Origin: Mesostigma viride
Lineage: Eukaryota; Streptophyta; Mesostigmatophyceae; Mesostigmatales; Mesostigmataceae
Direction of reading: 5' to 3'
Assembly: GCA_009746045.1 (NCBI GenBank)
Contig: RPFO01001628.1
Location: forward strand, 45,351-109,350
DNA length: 64,000 nucleotides
The position numbers and the translations under genes were made by a program. Below are positions 39,126 to 50,400 of this stretch, piece after piece (positions within the stretch are counted from its first letter, which is position 1; every line of letters starts with the position of its first letter). The notes beneath the pieces were generated by a model. It did not search any database. It had not been told where the DNA came from and saw nothing but the letters and a program-made list of their open reading frames with translations.

Positions 39126-40648
39126 TAAAAATATAATTACTTACAGCAGAGTGAAATCACTCAAACCAAAGCAAACGCCCAGCTATAAACCTATATACAG
39201 AGCCATGTCAAAGCTCTATACTACGATAAGACCAATGGAAACTCCTAACGGGAGGAACCTAATAGCCCTGCTGCACCGCAAAATCAGCCCGCGTACGGCG
39301 GAGCATGATGTCAGCCATGGCCCGAGTCAGCGCCACCGACAAGCGCTGACGCCAATATGACGTCCAGGTCCGCGCCGACCATGGGGCCCGCTGGCCCTCC
39401 AGGTCCAGCCGGTCCTCCCGGAGCCGGCAACACTCCTTGAAGAAGGCGGAGGTCAGGGGCCCCATGGCCCCAAACTCCTCCAGGACAAAGGGCACCACAC
39501 GATGGTGCCCGACGTCGCCGTAGGCCAGGAGCTTGGCCCGCTCCGCCCGGTCCGCCGTGTAACCTGCCGTGAGGGAGGCCCCAGCCACGTGGCTAAGAGC
39601 CAAGGGCCGCGCCACCGAAACGTCAATAAGCAGATGCCGGCCACCCCCCTCAAAGTCCAGCACCACGATGTCAGGCCGGTGGTTGGGGGAATAGAAGGCA
39701 GCGCCATCCGCATCCTCGGACCGGATGTTCGCGTGGGGGAAAACCGACCGATCATGGCGAGCACCACCGTCAGGAGGACAGTGTGCAAATACAAATACCA
39801 ATTCTGATTCTGTTGGCCCCCCATGCAGGCAAGGTAGTGAGTCCCCGTGGGATCCAGCGGCTGCCCACAGCTACCACAAGGCCGCCCGGCCGGAACAAGA
39901 GGCTGCGGGGCAAATAGCTGGTGCCGGAGCGCCACCGAGTAGTGGCTGGGAGCCAAGGCGAATGGGGGGGCCATGGGAAGAGCACGAAGGTACGCCGAGC
40001 CCACACTCCGCAAGGAAAGCGAGAACAGCCACGCACGTCCCTGGGCGTTGAGGTCCGCGAAAAGAGCAATCCAATCAGCCGTGTGCAGAATACCCGCGTA
40101 GGTTTTCTGGTGTTTATCGATGACGCGAGCAGGGAATGCGGCGGGAGATTGAACGGAGGCGACCGAGGGAGTGCCGCGAGGGAGGTGGCGCTGTACCGCC
40201 TGAGCGGCACGGACGGGAGAACAGGCCTGCTGGATCTCAGCATAGGCCTCCTGGATGGCGGTGACGAAGGGCAAAGGGCTGCTGGGGTCCAGGAGGTCAG
40301 GCGCTGCTGTTGCCAAAAGGGGCAGGAGCCGGCAGCTTTCCGCCCACGACTGAGCGACGGAGCCCAAAAATGCTGCTGGGGCCAGCCGGGCGGCACGAGT
40401 CAGACCGCAGCCACCCATCCGTGCAGGCAGGGAGGCAATGCGAATAGCATGTGGCGGGAGGTCGGGGCCCGGGACCAGCTGCGCCAAGGCCGACTGGATG
40501 CGTTCGTCGTGGCCCTCGGCGGCCAGCCGGACCTGAGCCGGAAGAGCGCCCCGGAGCCAGTGAACGACGCGAGGGTGAGCGCAAAACCACAGAAGCAGAC
40601 CCTTGGTCTGCGAATCATGAAGGCGCGCAATCAAGGGCAGTACCTCCC
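39126..40648 (-). mobile_element. RLE-type LINE copy R3, 5'-truncated, minus strand
   Basis: Flanked by the 11-bp duplication TGAATATATAT (39115-39125 and 40649-40659). The 3' end on the left shows the same GAGTGATTTCACTC hairpin and AT tail as R1. It starts at the RT thumb region, so it is 5'-truncated. Confidence 0.85.
39259..40634 (-). pseudogene. R3 C-terminal RT/endonuclease part
   Basis: First frame 40634 down to about 39760 (TKGLLLWFCAHPRVVHWLRG ... CGSCG ... GGQQNQNWYLYLH), then a frameshift to the frame ending at 39259, which carries RPDIVVLDFEGG and LLIDVSVARP. Same family as R2, about as long as R2's last half. One indel near 39750 breaks it. Confidence 0.8.
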
Positions 40649-40659
40649 TGAATATATAT

Positions 40660-41287
40660 GGATACTGTATTTGGATACTGGTTTGTTTATCAATTCTGGT
40701 TTTAATTTATTTAGTGTACCTGGTGTTGGCATGCCAACTCATCAGTGCTAAACTATTTTATGCACAATGATGCACTGACTTGATGCTATAGTAACGTGCC
40801 ACGATGTAACTTTATTAACTTCACCATTAGTCATGGGGTCAATAGGATTGCTCATTATGCCATGTTAACATGAACCATGGGTTACGTAATAGTGAAAACA
40901 GTAATCATGATGCTCCACTTGAAGTCTCCAACATGGTCATGTTTGGAATTTTATTGATCATATTTACAATATATGAAAAGAGACAACAAACGTGGAAGCA
41001 TGGCACGCCGAGGCCGATAATATATGTGTGAAATATGAAAAGAGACAACATCTTTGGCAAGCATGATCATATCATGCTTGCCAAACATATGAGTGATATC
41101 AACCATGTCCAGAAACCATGTTTGCCAATGGTGCATTTAGGATACATTTGAAGCCGTGCAAATGTATCCTAATCCGGTAAAACCACCCCTAGGGATGCAA
41201 ACCAGTCACGCACATTATCACTAGCATAAGCATGTGAGAGCTTGAACAACCATTCCCTAGCCTCATCCTGGGTATGGTGTCCAAAAA
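40660..41287. other. Unassigned AT-rich DNA
   Basis: No gene seen. ATATGAAAAGAGACAACA occurs twice (near 40971 and 41034), and a hairpin TTGGCAAGCATGAT/ATCATGCTTGCCAA lies at about 41053-41083. Confidence 0.5.
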
Positions 41288-42902
41288 CCAAATGTCCTCA
41301 TTTGAGGACATAGTCCTCGTTTGAGACGGGGGGGTCAGGGGGGCGGTTTTGGCGCCAAAGTTGGTCCTGAGGATCCCTGGTGGGTTTTGGCGCGAAACTG
41401 GGATAGGTACTGAGCGCGCCAAGCCCCCGGGGTCGACAGGGGCCGACCGTACCTGGAAAATATGAGGCGAGGAAAAGTACCTACTACAGCAAGAACGTTG
41501 CAATGTAATCGAGCATTTTGTCGAGTGACGGCTATGGGGTCGTTCCAGTTCTGAGGCTTGCCTGAACGTTATAGGCCATTATTTTGCCCCGAATGAAGAC
41601 AGAACTTTAGATCATCATCTATTCATTTTGAAGATGCTGCTTTTGACGTGCAGGTGCTTTGTATATGTCGAAAATATTGTTCATGAACGGATTTTGGCAT
41701 CGTTGAAGAAAATCTGGAAGCTACGTAGATGGCATGATAGGTCAGTATGCAGTTCGGTTTTACAATTTCTTTTTCCGCCCAGTAGCTGCGGATATCGCGA
41801 GTATGGGTTATGGTACGCTTCTGGGTTAATGGGCGACCCGGGCAACAGAGGGACCTGGGCAGTTAGATGGGTCAAAGAGTCTCCATTTTTTCGTCGTGAT
41901 ATCGCAGTCACGCCTGGCGAAAACCACGGCGAGCGCGAGCCATATTTTACTTTTGCCGCAAGGCTGGGTGCTTCCCGGGCGTCACCGTCCTCTAATATAT
42001 ATTTCTTGAGCTGTCCCGCGCAGCTGGCGGCCTGGGCGCACGTCAAGAACAAGGTTCCGGATGTCATCCGCAACCGCATCGTTCTAAATAAGCGTGTCAA
42101 GAGTATCGTAGCTTATAACCCCCGCAGACTTAATGATTCCGGTTCTTTTCAATGCCCAACGTCGTGGTTGTGATTACGCCTATGTCCGGGGAACTTAAAG
42201 GAAGTTTGCTGGGTAATGCTTTCTTTTCCCGTGGTGTCACTGAAAAGGTAAACGGCCTTGCGTCGTCAAAACAGCAGCAAGTAGAAGTCACTGTGCTTAG
42301 TTGCAATGTGGTAGTTTGATTTAACACATATACTGCCTTGTTGCTGAGAAGTTTTTCAAGGCTTGCTGGGATGTTGCCCATATGTTTCTAACGCTTAACC
42401 TCATGTCGAAGTGAGCTAGACTGGCTTGGAAACTTGAGCTTGTCATGCTTACATTGTGCTTGTATTGCTATTTGTGCCTCTTTGCAGTATCTGCTTCATA
42501 TATGATTGAAGGCTTCAGCATCATTGTCGAGCACCGTGGTGGCAGCCAAGCCTCCAATAACGATCACGGACCTAACCTTGGCAAGTATTTGCTTCTTATT
42601 TCATTCTTTGGACTGAGCTAGCTTTGAGCTAGCTTTACACATGCTATTTGGCCTGCACCATGGTCCCTGGCTGCCAGTTACATTTTGTGCCCCCCCCCGG
42701 CAGGCTGCAGGGTCTAGGATAGCGAGGGTGTAATGTAGACATGTTGTGGGCACCTTGGGTGCATTTTCAGGACCAGCCATGACCTGGCCCTGCCTTCTTT
42801 CTGGGCATATTGTTGACTTGAGTGCTTGTTGGTCACTCGCGTAGCGACCCCCCTGCATTCATAAATCGTAAACCATTATACCATGAGCATATTTCATGGA
42901 TG
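41288..42902. other. Unassigned DNA between a GTCCTC hairpin and T2
   Basis: Starts with a small hairpin TGTCCTCATTTGAGGACA (~41295-41312). A plus ORF 41628-42173 (181 codons, with AAWAHVKNKVPDVIRNRIVLN near its end) has no recognised domain and no supporting context; I would not call it a gene. A similar hairpin lies beyond T2 at ~44734-44751. Confidence 0.35.
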
Positions 42903-44630
42903 TTAACTCGTCGTCTGTCCCTGGTCCTCTACGGAGGACTGAGTTGAACTCAGTCCTCTCTAGAGGACCGAGTTTTTGGGTTTCGTAGAAAATTCGCCCC
43001 AGTCAGAATGTTTGACAAAAAAATTCTCTCAAAATTTATTCAAATACTACGTGAAAAGATCTTTCTTGGACATATTTTTGGGATTTTTTTGGATTTGGTA
43101 TGCGCGGCTAACTGTACGGTCAAAGTACAGGTGGTAAGGGTACTTTTCCACGTGAAACGCGAGTTCCGGAAATGCACGACCTAGCCATGGCGGCTCGCGC
43201 CCATGCATGCAGTTTACGTTTGCGGACGAGTGAGCTGTCCAAACTCAGTAAATAGATTTAACATGCCCTAAAGATGATATAAATCAATTTTTAGCTCGCG
43301 GGGATGCGATTTACTCGGTGTCGGCACTGTTCTTGCTGGAAAAAACTGCGATAAGGCAGGTCGACGGAATCGATGACTGCGCTTGCTTTCCGGCGCAATT
43401 TCAATGGCTGATAGGTTTCTTTCTACATTTTAACATGCATTGTATTAGAATAAATTGAGTGACAGTATAGATTTGATGATTTCGACCATTCTGTCACGTC
43501 ATGGTCTATGTGCCGAAGAGTGCCACTTTTGCGGGCACCGCCTGGGCCAAGGTAACGCCAGCCGTGCCAGGTAAAGCCGGATAATCGTTGCCTCTTCGTT
43601 TCTTGATGTTCTTACATGAGTTTAAGCTTGCGAGGCGTTGTCAGGTTCAAGTCTTGATGCTCTTTCTTGACCGTTGCCTGCCCCTCTCTAAAACCCCCTT
43701 TTCAGATGATGTTAGCAGGCATTTGCCTGAACCCAGTGTAGTTGTGCAGGGTTTAAGGAGCTGTGCAGGTTTAAACACCTTCATAGATGTAAGTTATTCT
43801 TTTGCTACGTTCATACTGCATGATTGTGTGGCCACGGGCTGCGTCAAGGGTGCATTCAAGCTTTTGCGGGTGAGTGAAAAGTCTTGGTGACAAACCACTG
43901 CCATCATGTGCCAGCAACTATGTTGGCCACATCATGGCAAGGCAAAACAGTTATAGCCATATCTATTGTTGTTAGAAACAATGGAAATATGCTTAACCTA
44001 CCCATTATATTGGTGGTTGACACTTATAACATAACCCTTTGTTGGTAGGTATCCAAGCCCATTCCCTACACGCATGCATAGGCTCTCACTACATGATAAG
44101 GTATGATATACCTGAAGTATGATGATGCAAGTGTGTTGTCCTGTAATGCTTGAAGGGAAATGAGTTGATTGGGATGGTTGGTGGCCACGGTGATGTGTAG
44201 TATGACCGCACTTACATGCTAGCAAAGTTAGCAAAAGCCCCATTCCTCTCCTGAGGACTGAGAGTTTTTTAATTGTTTCAGGCAGTTGCAGTGGCCAAAT
44301 CGAGCCCAGTTTTTTGCCACGTTTCAAGAACTATATTGTTTACATGCCTATATTTTTTCTTCATGCCCCAGGATTTGATTGAATTTTTCCCACTCGTTCT
44401 TATCCCGAAAAATGCAAATTCGCGAGGGGTGCCCAACGTCCGTGTAATTTTCAGGTGTTCGGGTCAAGTTTTCACATATGCAGTATTTTTGCCAACAAAA
44501 TGACATCTAGTACACCCCAGATCCACATCAAAACATTTGGGATGGACCCCCCACCTAGTCGCTACATGCGGTTGAAAATTGTCAACTCAGTCCTCCTGTG
44601 AGGACTGAGTTGGGACAGACGACGAGTTAA
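42903..44630. mobile_element. TTAA-flanked DNA element T2 (inverted copy of T1)
   Basis: TTAA at 42903-42906 and 44627-44630; terminal repeats TTAACTCGTCGTCTGTCC and complement; same subterminal GTCCTC/GAGGAC hairpins, with the double hairpin now at the left. Full length (1728 bp), colinear with T1 in reverse, with scattered substitutions. Small ORFs (43588-43890, 44273-44503) have no transposase motif; the second also exists in T1. Confidence 0.9.
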
Positions 44631-44739
44631 GCATTGCTACTCTTGAACATATCATAAATGAACATGGTTCCATGCCGTACCCATGGATATGTTGAAATGT
44701 GTGAGTTATTACAAATGGTATCCATGCTTAAAAATGTCC

Positions 44740-46467
44740 TCATATGAGGACATTTTCTTGGTGATTAGACAATGGCCCTCTGGCAGCCCCGGGAATACTA
44801 GTTAGCTTATCCTCTTTCTTCTTGGGATCAAACCTGGGCCTACACAAGGCCATGTTGGTTGTGGTTGTCGTTCCTGCGGGTGGCTGCTGCTGCTGTTGCT
44901 GCTCCCCGCCCGCTCGTTGCGCTGGTGCAGATTCTTGGTCGCCGTGTCCTCCTCTGCCCTGGGTTTCCCCCCTTTCTCCACCATCCTCCCCCTCATCCCT
45001 CCTGCGCTTGGGTTGTGGTGCACATGCCTCAGCCTGTGCCCGTCGCTTGGCTGGCTTCAGTGATGCAACCAACCTGGCCACCGTGTCGGCTAGCCTGCCG
45101 TGCTCTGCCGGGGTGAGCTCCCTCCCCTCGTCTAGCATCTGCTGCGCCAAACGAAGCTGCTGCCGGACGTCCTCTCGGTGCGACAATGTCGCTGGCCCAG
45201 GTTCTCCCCGGTGCGTCACCCGTGTACGCGCTGCTGTGCCATCTCTGTTGGAGATGGTGCGGGTGGGTTGTGACAGAAAATGATAAAGCTGTTCCGTTGA
45301 AACATCCTCATCTGGCATCAAACCAAACTCCGCCCTTACCGCCTCCCCCAATGGCCCACTCACAGCTGCCTTCTTCATGTTTTTTGACATGCGTCGTCGC
45401 TGCTTGAGCATACGACGCTCCAGCCTGCCGACGCTCTCCTCCCAGGCGGCCAGCTTCCTGCGGTCCCGTTCCTCGGCCTCCCTGCGGGCCGGCCCCTGCA
45501 ATGGCGCCAGCTCGGCGACCTTCCTGTACTTCCAGGACTTCATGTCGCGGGTCAGACGTTCACACCGCACCTTGGTGTGAGACATCTTCACCCGGATCCT
45601 CGCCGCGAGCTCTGCCGCCCGATCACGTTCCCGCTGCTCGCGCAGCCTCCTCTGCTCCAGCATGTTCCTCCGCCGCTGCTTCCTCTCGCGCTCTGCCTTG
45701 AATGCCGCTGCAGCCTCCGCTGCGCCTCCTTCTCCCGCGCCTGCATCGCCGGCGTCATCTCCACCAAGTCGTCGGCCTCTGATGCCGACGGCCCCGTCAA
45801 AGAGAACTCGGACTCCTGCAGAATCCCGTCGATCTCCCTCGGGATCGTCGCTGACCGACGAAGGCGTTGGAAGCACGCCAGGTCTCCCCGCCTCACCACC
45901 TCGTGGGTCGGCGACGCTGGCCTCCTCAGGGCCGCGCGGACCCGAGCAGCGTCCTCCATCTGTTGGGCGCGCTCACGTGAGCGCACGTCCAAACGCCGCT
46001 CTTCCGCGGATTCCTGCTCCTGCAGGCTACGTGCCATTGCAGCATCAGCTGCCACCTGCGCACTGCGAGCCTCGTCTGCCGACGAAGGCTGCAGACCGAA
46101 CAGCCCCAGCGAGCTGGTCTCCGACTCACTGCCGGAACCCCCGCCCGACTGCTCTCCCGACTCGGAGGCCCCCGGCCCCGCACCGCACGGTGCGTATGGC
46201 GGTCCCCTCGGAACCACCACTGGGGTCGACCCCCTCGTCCTGCGCGCATCAGGGGAATGCGCACCACCCTCTCCACCACATCCCGGTACGACGGGTCCTG
46301 CTCCTCCATAGCCACATCGTCGGGATATGCATCGGATCCTGACTGTACCTGTCCGAAAAATCCTGGCGCATGCTCGCCAGGATTGAATCAGACGTCCCCG
46401 AGTCATCTGACGTCGGGGACGAGGAAGAGTGCCTACGCACCTCCTCCTCAGAGGACTCCTCACGCAT
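44740..46467 (-). pseudogene. Coiled-coil, charged protein gene with frameshifts
   Basis: Begins MREESSEEEVRRHSS (ATG 46467), then moves through two further frames: 46315-ward (MEEQDPSYRDVVERVVRIPLM) and the frame ending 45588 (ARSLQEQESAEERRLDVRS, REIDGILQESEFSL), and finally the frame ending 44740 with a long Arg/Glu coiled coil (ERERKQRRRNMLEQRRLRE), KSWKYRKVAELAPLQGPA, DVSTEQLYHFLSQ and a Gln-rich tail. The frames follow one another with little overlap, which suggests indels in one ancestral ORF, or introns. No known domain. It could be a host gene or a structural ORF of a transposon. The stop lies inside a GTCCTCATATGAGGAC hairpin. Confidence 0.4.
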
Positions 46468-46515
46468 GAGGGCCTAGCTTGCCCTTAATTGTTGTTGTTT
46501 GGGTTCGAAGACATT

Positions 46516-48441
46516 TTAAGGTGAGGGTATGGTGCCAGCCCCCCTGAAACCATACCATGGAATAACATGTACTGTTGACCTGGGGGGACCCAAGAGATGA
46601 TTTTGGCATGTAAATAGGATGTATGGGGGTCCATCCCACTACTTGTTGAGGGTGGTATGCACAGTTACACGCTCGTATTGTGCTAAAAATAGCAAAAGAC
46701 GCTATTTATGGCACATTCTGCCCAGGACAACGGGAGCATCTTTTTGCATGTTTCAATATATTCCCATTTAGTTGCTCCAGTTTGCAAATTTTCCACCTAA
46801 TTGGCACCCCAAAATGGTGAGTATTTCATCAGTTATTAATTTTCCCCCCAAAGAGGTACTTTACTGGGCTGAAAAAAATAAAACAAATCATAGACACACA
46901 AGTTGACCCTGGGGAGATATACACAAATACTAGACTGTCATGGGCATACACAATCCCACAAAGTTTGAGCTCATTCTGCATGAGTACAAACGTGGAAGTT
47001 ATAGCGTTTGGCAGTTGGCCACCTGTGCAGCCGCTAAGGAAGGCAATAGTGAGTATTAAGGCACACTAACACTATCTATGCCATCCAAATGGCTCCAGAC
47101 CATGCCCAATTCGAGCACAACGTACAAGGAGGTGGCTGGGCACCTCATGTGCCCTTGCCTTACCTTGGCACGGGCAACCTCATGGGTGTGTGCACAGCAA
47201 CAAGGCAGGTAGCTCTACATGTCTAGCCAGCACTTCTGAAGCAAATTCTAGGCGTATGCTGTGATCATCATACCAAAAACAAGGTGTCCAATGGAAATAC
47301 ACCCTAGAAAGCCATATCCACTGATTGCCCAACCAAGGGGAACAACAGACAGTCCACAGAGAAAGCATACTAATCATAAATGCTGCGTGCCAGGGCTTCT
47401 TACCATGGTTACTTTGCCTTGCTAGCATATGACAGGGCTGTCTCATAATTCAGTGGGAGAGAGGCCAAGAAAACAACGGTATCCCCTACTACCTACATGC
47501 AGTTCCACCCATGCAATATGCCCCTCAGAACGCCCACTATAGCCCTTTTCTTTTCAGCGCGATTGTTTGCTAAGAAACAACCTCAACCTTGTGAGCCTCT
47601 AAGCACACTGAAACCGCTGCTAAGAAAGGCTGCGTCAATATTCATACAAAACTGAGTGTTTTTACCAAACTCCTTCCAAGAAACCACTCGACAAATCCCT
47701 GACAACTTGCCAACATGCCACGGCTCATGATTTGACACGTCCCAGCGATGCAACCTAGACTAAAATCACTGAAAGCTGCCAGGAATCTGGCGATGCGCCT
47801 CACGGAATGGCATGCTACCTGGCGCTAACTGCGCGGATAGAAGGCGGAAACTTGCGTTGACAACCCTTTAAAGAAGCGAAACATTCATAGGGGTACGCTA
47901 AGCAGGGGATCGTACCATTACCGGCAGTGTCATTTGCCCAGCGGTGCAAGAAAGACCAACCTTCCATGGAAGGATGAGACGCGCATCCGGCGAGCCTGGA
48001 CAGTGTCTTACCGAAAATGACGGAAATCTTGCAAAACCCCGGCAAATTTCTGTAGGATTCTCTATTGACAATGCAAACGCATCCTTGACGCTAAGTAGAG
48101 CCCATAAAACCTGACAATCACGGCCGCCAGCGTGCATTCATATTTATTCCTCGCGTCGAAAATTTCGGATTGGACCCCCGCGGGGATGGTCATCAATAAA
48201 ATTATCGACATTGCAAAGCGCACAAACTTAGCGATGAAATAATATCATAAACTCATCGCCTTCAAGATTCTCGCAATTTCTCTGCATTCCGCATGTTATA
48301 TTTGTCTAGTTTTGCCTGAAAGCCGTCGCCATGGCCAGCTCCGCTAGGGGTGCGCGCACCGTGCACCACTTTTTCACGGTACGGACGGGTACCGCGAATT
48401 TTTTCGGCGCCAAAAAATTCGCGACCGGACCCTCACCTTAA
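46516..48441. mobile_element. Putative TTAA-flanked element T3
   Basis: TTAAGGTGAGGGT at 46516-46528 and its complement ACCCTCACCTTAA at 48429-48441 frame 1.9 kb, with weaker inverted similarity for a few bases further in (GGT.C). TTAA at both ends fits the same target preference as T1/T2, but the terminal repeats are different. No ORF of note inside. It lies ~50 bp upstream of the coiled-coil gene start. Confidence 0.5.
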
Positions 48442-50400
48442 AGAAAGTGGGTGTGAAAAACGGGTTTCGAAATGAACGCTTGTTCGCTCGTCGTCAAAAC
48501 TGACGCACACCTTACGGGGTGTTTTTTAATGCAAGTTAGTGCAGGCTGAGAACTGGGAAGCTCAGTGCACGCAGACAATGCCAAATGGCTTGTGGGGAAA
48601 CGACGAGACACCTAATTGGCATTAGGATAGAATGGCACATATACTGCTGGTCAGCCGTCACTTGCGGCTGACCAGACTTTGCGTAAGTTAAGCCTAACTT
48701 ACTGATCCTGGACGGACTAGCCTATCAGTTACAACCTGATCTAGTCAGTCCTAACATGACAACTACAGTCCCGGTACTGAGGTACCGGCTCATCACATAT
48801 GTACTGAGTATAGTCACGTGTCCATGCCACGACTGCTCTAGTCCAGCACCGTCCCAGTACCCAATTGCCAGGGTGCCGGCGGTGCTGGCACGTGTCCACT
48901 TAGGCTACAGGCGGGAGACTTAGACTGACTCTCTACCGCCACCTCTACCTAACCCACGTCTAACACTACCTAAGTTAGTGAGGCCGCCTCTACTTAAACC
49001 CTGTGCGAAAGACGAGCGTGATGAACTGGATCTCAATGCATTAACAAAGTACGACTGTAATATGCCATAGGCCATTCAACCCAAAACCCGTTTACTCCAG
49101 GATAACGAAGGAAACACTACTACACTGACATGACCCTAGCTAATATGTGTTAATTCATAACACACGCCGAGTGCCAACCCGAGGGGTAGGTTGTGCATAA
49201 ATGATCACCAACGGTCCAGCATGCTCGGGCCGACATGGCCCTCGCCTACAGATACAGAGATGCACGCTGGTCCACTACATTCTACACGAAGGATAAGGGC
49301 CACTACTAAAGTACGCGGCGCGGCGCCAAATGCACCCATTACGCCGGGGTACCGGGACACACGATCAACGTTGTCCACCGGTACAAGCTACACGTAAATC
49401 TAAGAACGACTGAGGCGAAGGACCTAATTTACGTCCGTAATTACTGTGACAGGTTGTTACGCGACGTAACACCAGCGTACCTCTAGAGCTGCATTGGTGG
49501 CTGCACTGCTGCAATGACGAAACTTTATTGAAGCCTATCGGTCGGTCGATCGGTCAACATCAGTGATCATAGTTGTGGGCGGGCCGGGCCAGTGTTGAAC
49601 TCAACGGGCTGTGTGCCGTTGTTCCGAGTCACCGACGGACCGTCATGATGACCACGACTGCCGGTACCTAGGTACGTGGTGTGCTACACTACTGACTCTT
49701 GCGGTTGTCTCATCACTGATGTCAGTAATGTGATATATACTACATTGAGATGGACAACCGTCCAACTATAAACTGATGAGCCAACCTATAGTTACAAGTC
49801 TCACTTAATATTACTATACTGAGTTCATGCCTCTGAGTTAACTAGTACTGCCATACTACTACTAACTCGAATGATAGATCAACTACGCCGGCTAGGAGCC
49901 GCAGCTCTGACACTAGTGAATGATGACTACACGAGGGGCTCATGGGGCCTCTAGTACGTACATACGTGATATCAAAGAGACAAATTTCTAGCATATTACC
50001 AACCAATGTCACCGCATTCGAGTGGTCCCCTGGTCACCGCCACAGGCATGCATGTTAATTGTTATTACCCTTGGACCCCACCACAATGATACGGGACATC
50101 ACTGCTGACATGGCTGCAGGCTGGTAGGGGGTGCCTTGACACGTACGCTCTCTTTGGACCCACTCGAGTTCGGGTGGGTCCTCACATCGGGCGGTATCCT
50201 AACGGCGACGTGCATTTTCAAATACACGTTCCGCGGAACGGGGATATCGACTTCTTCCGTAAACATCACACCCGGCCGGGATGCACCCGGGTCGCCAACC
50301 GACGATGGCATCCCGAGTGGCTGGGTTTTACATCCGGCTGACCGCCGGCTACATGAAAAATCTACACCTAATTCATAGCTAATTGCTATGAACAATGGTC
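48442..50400. other. Unassigned DNA, no gene seen
   Basis: About 2 kb without an ORF I would support; the small ORFs at 49191-49397 and 50099-50395 have ordinary composition and no motif. Parts (48480-49000) read as mixed repeats of short TACC/GTAC-like words. Confidence 0.5.

Noticed and set aside
41628-42173. 181-codon plus ORF as a gene
   Set aside because: No domain, no repeat copy, no flanking signals and ordinary base composition for a chance ORF in this DNA.
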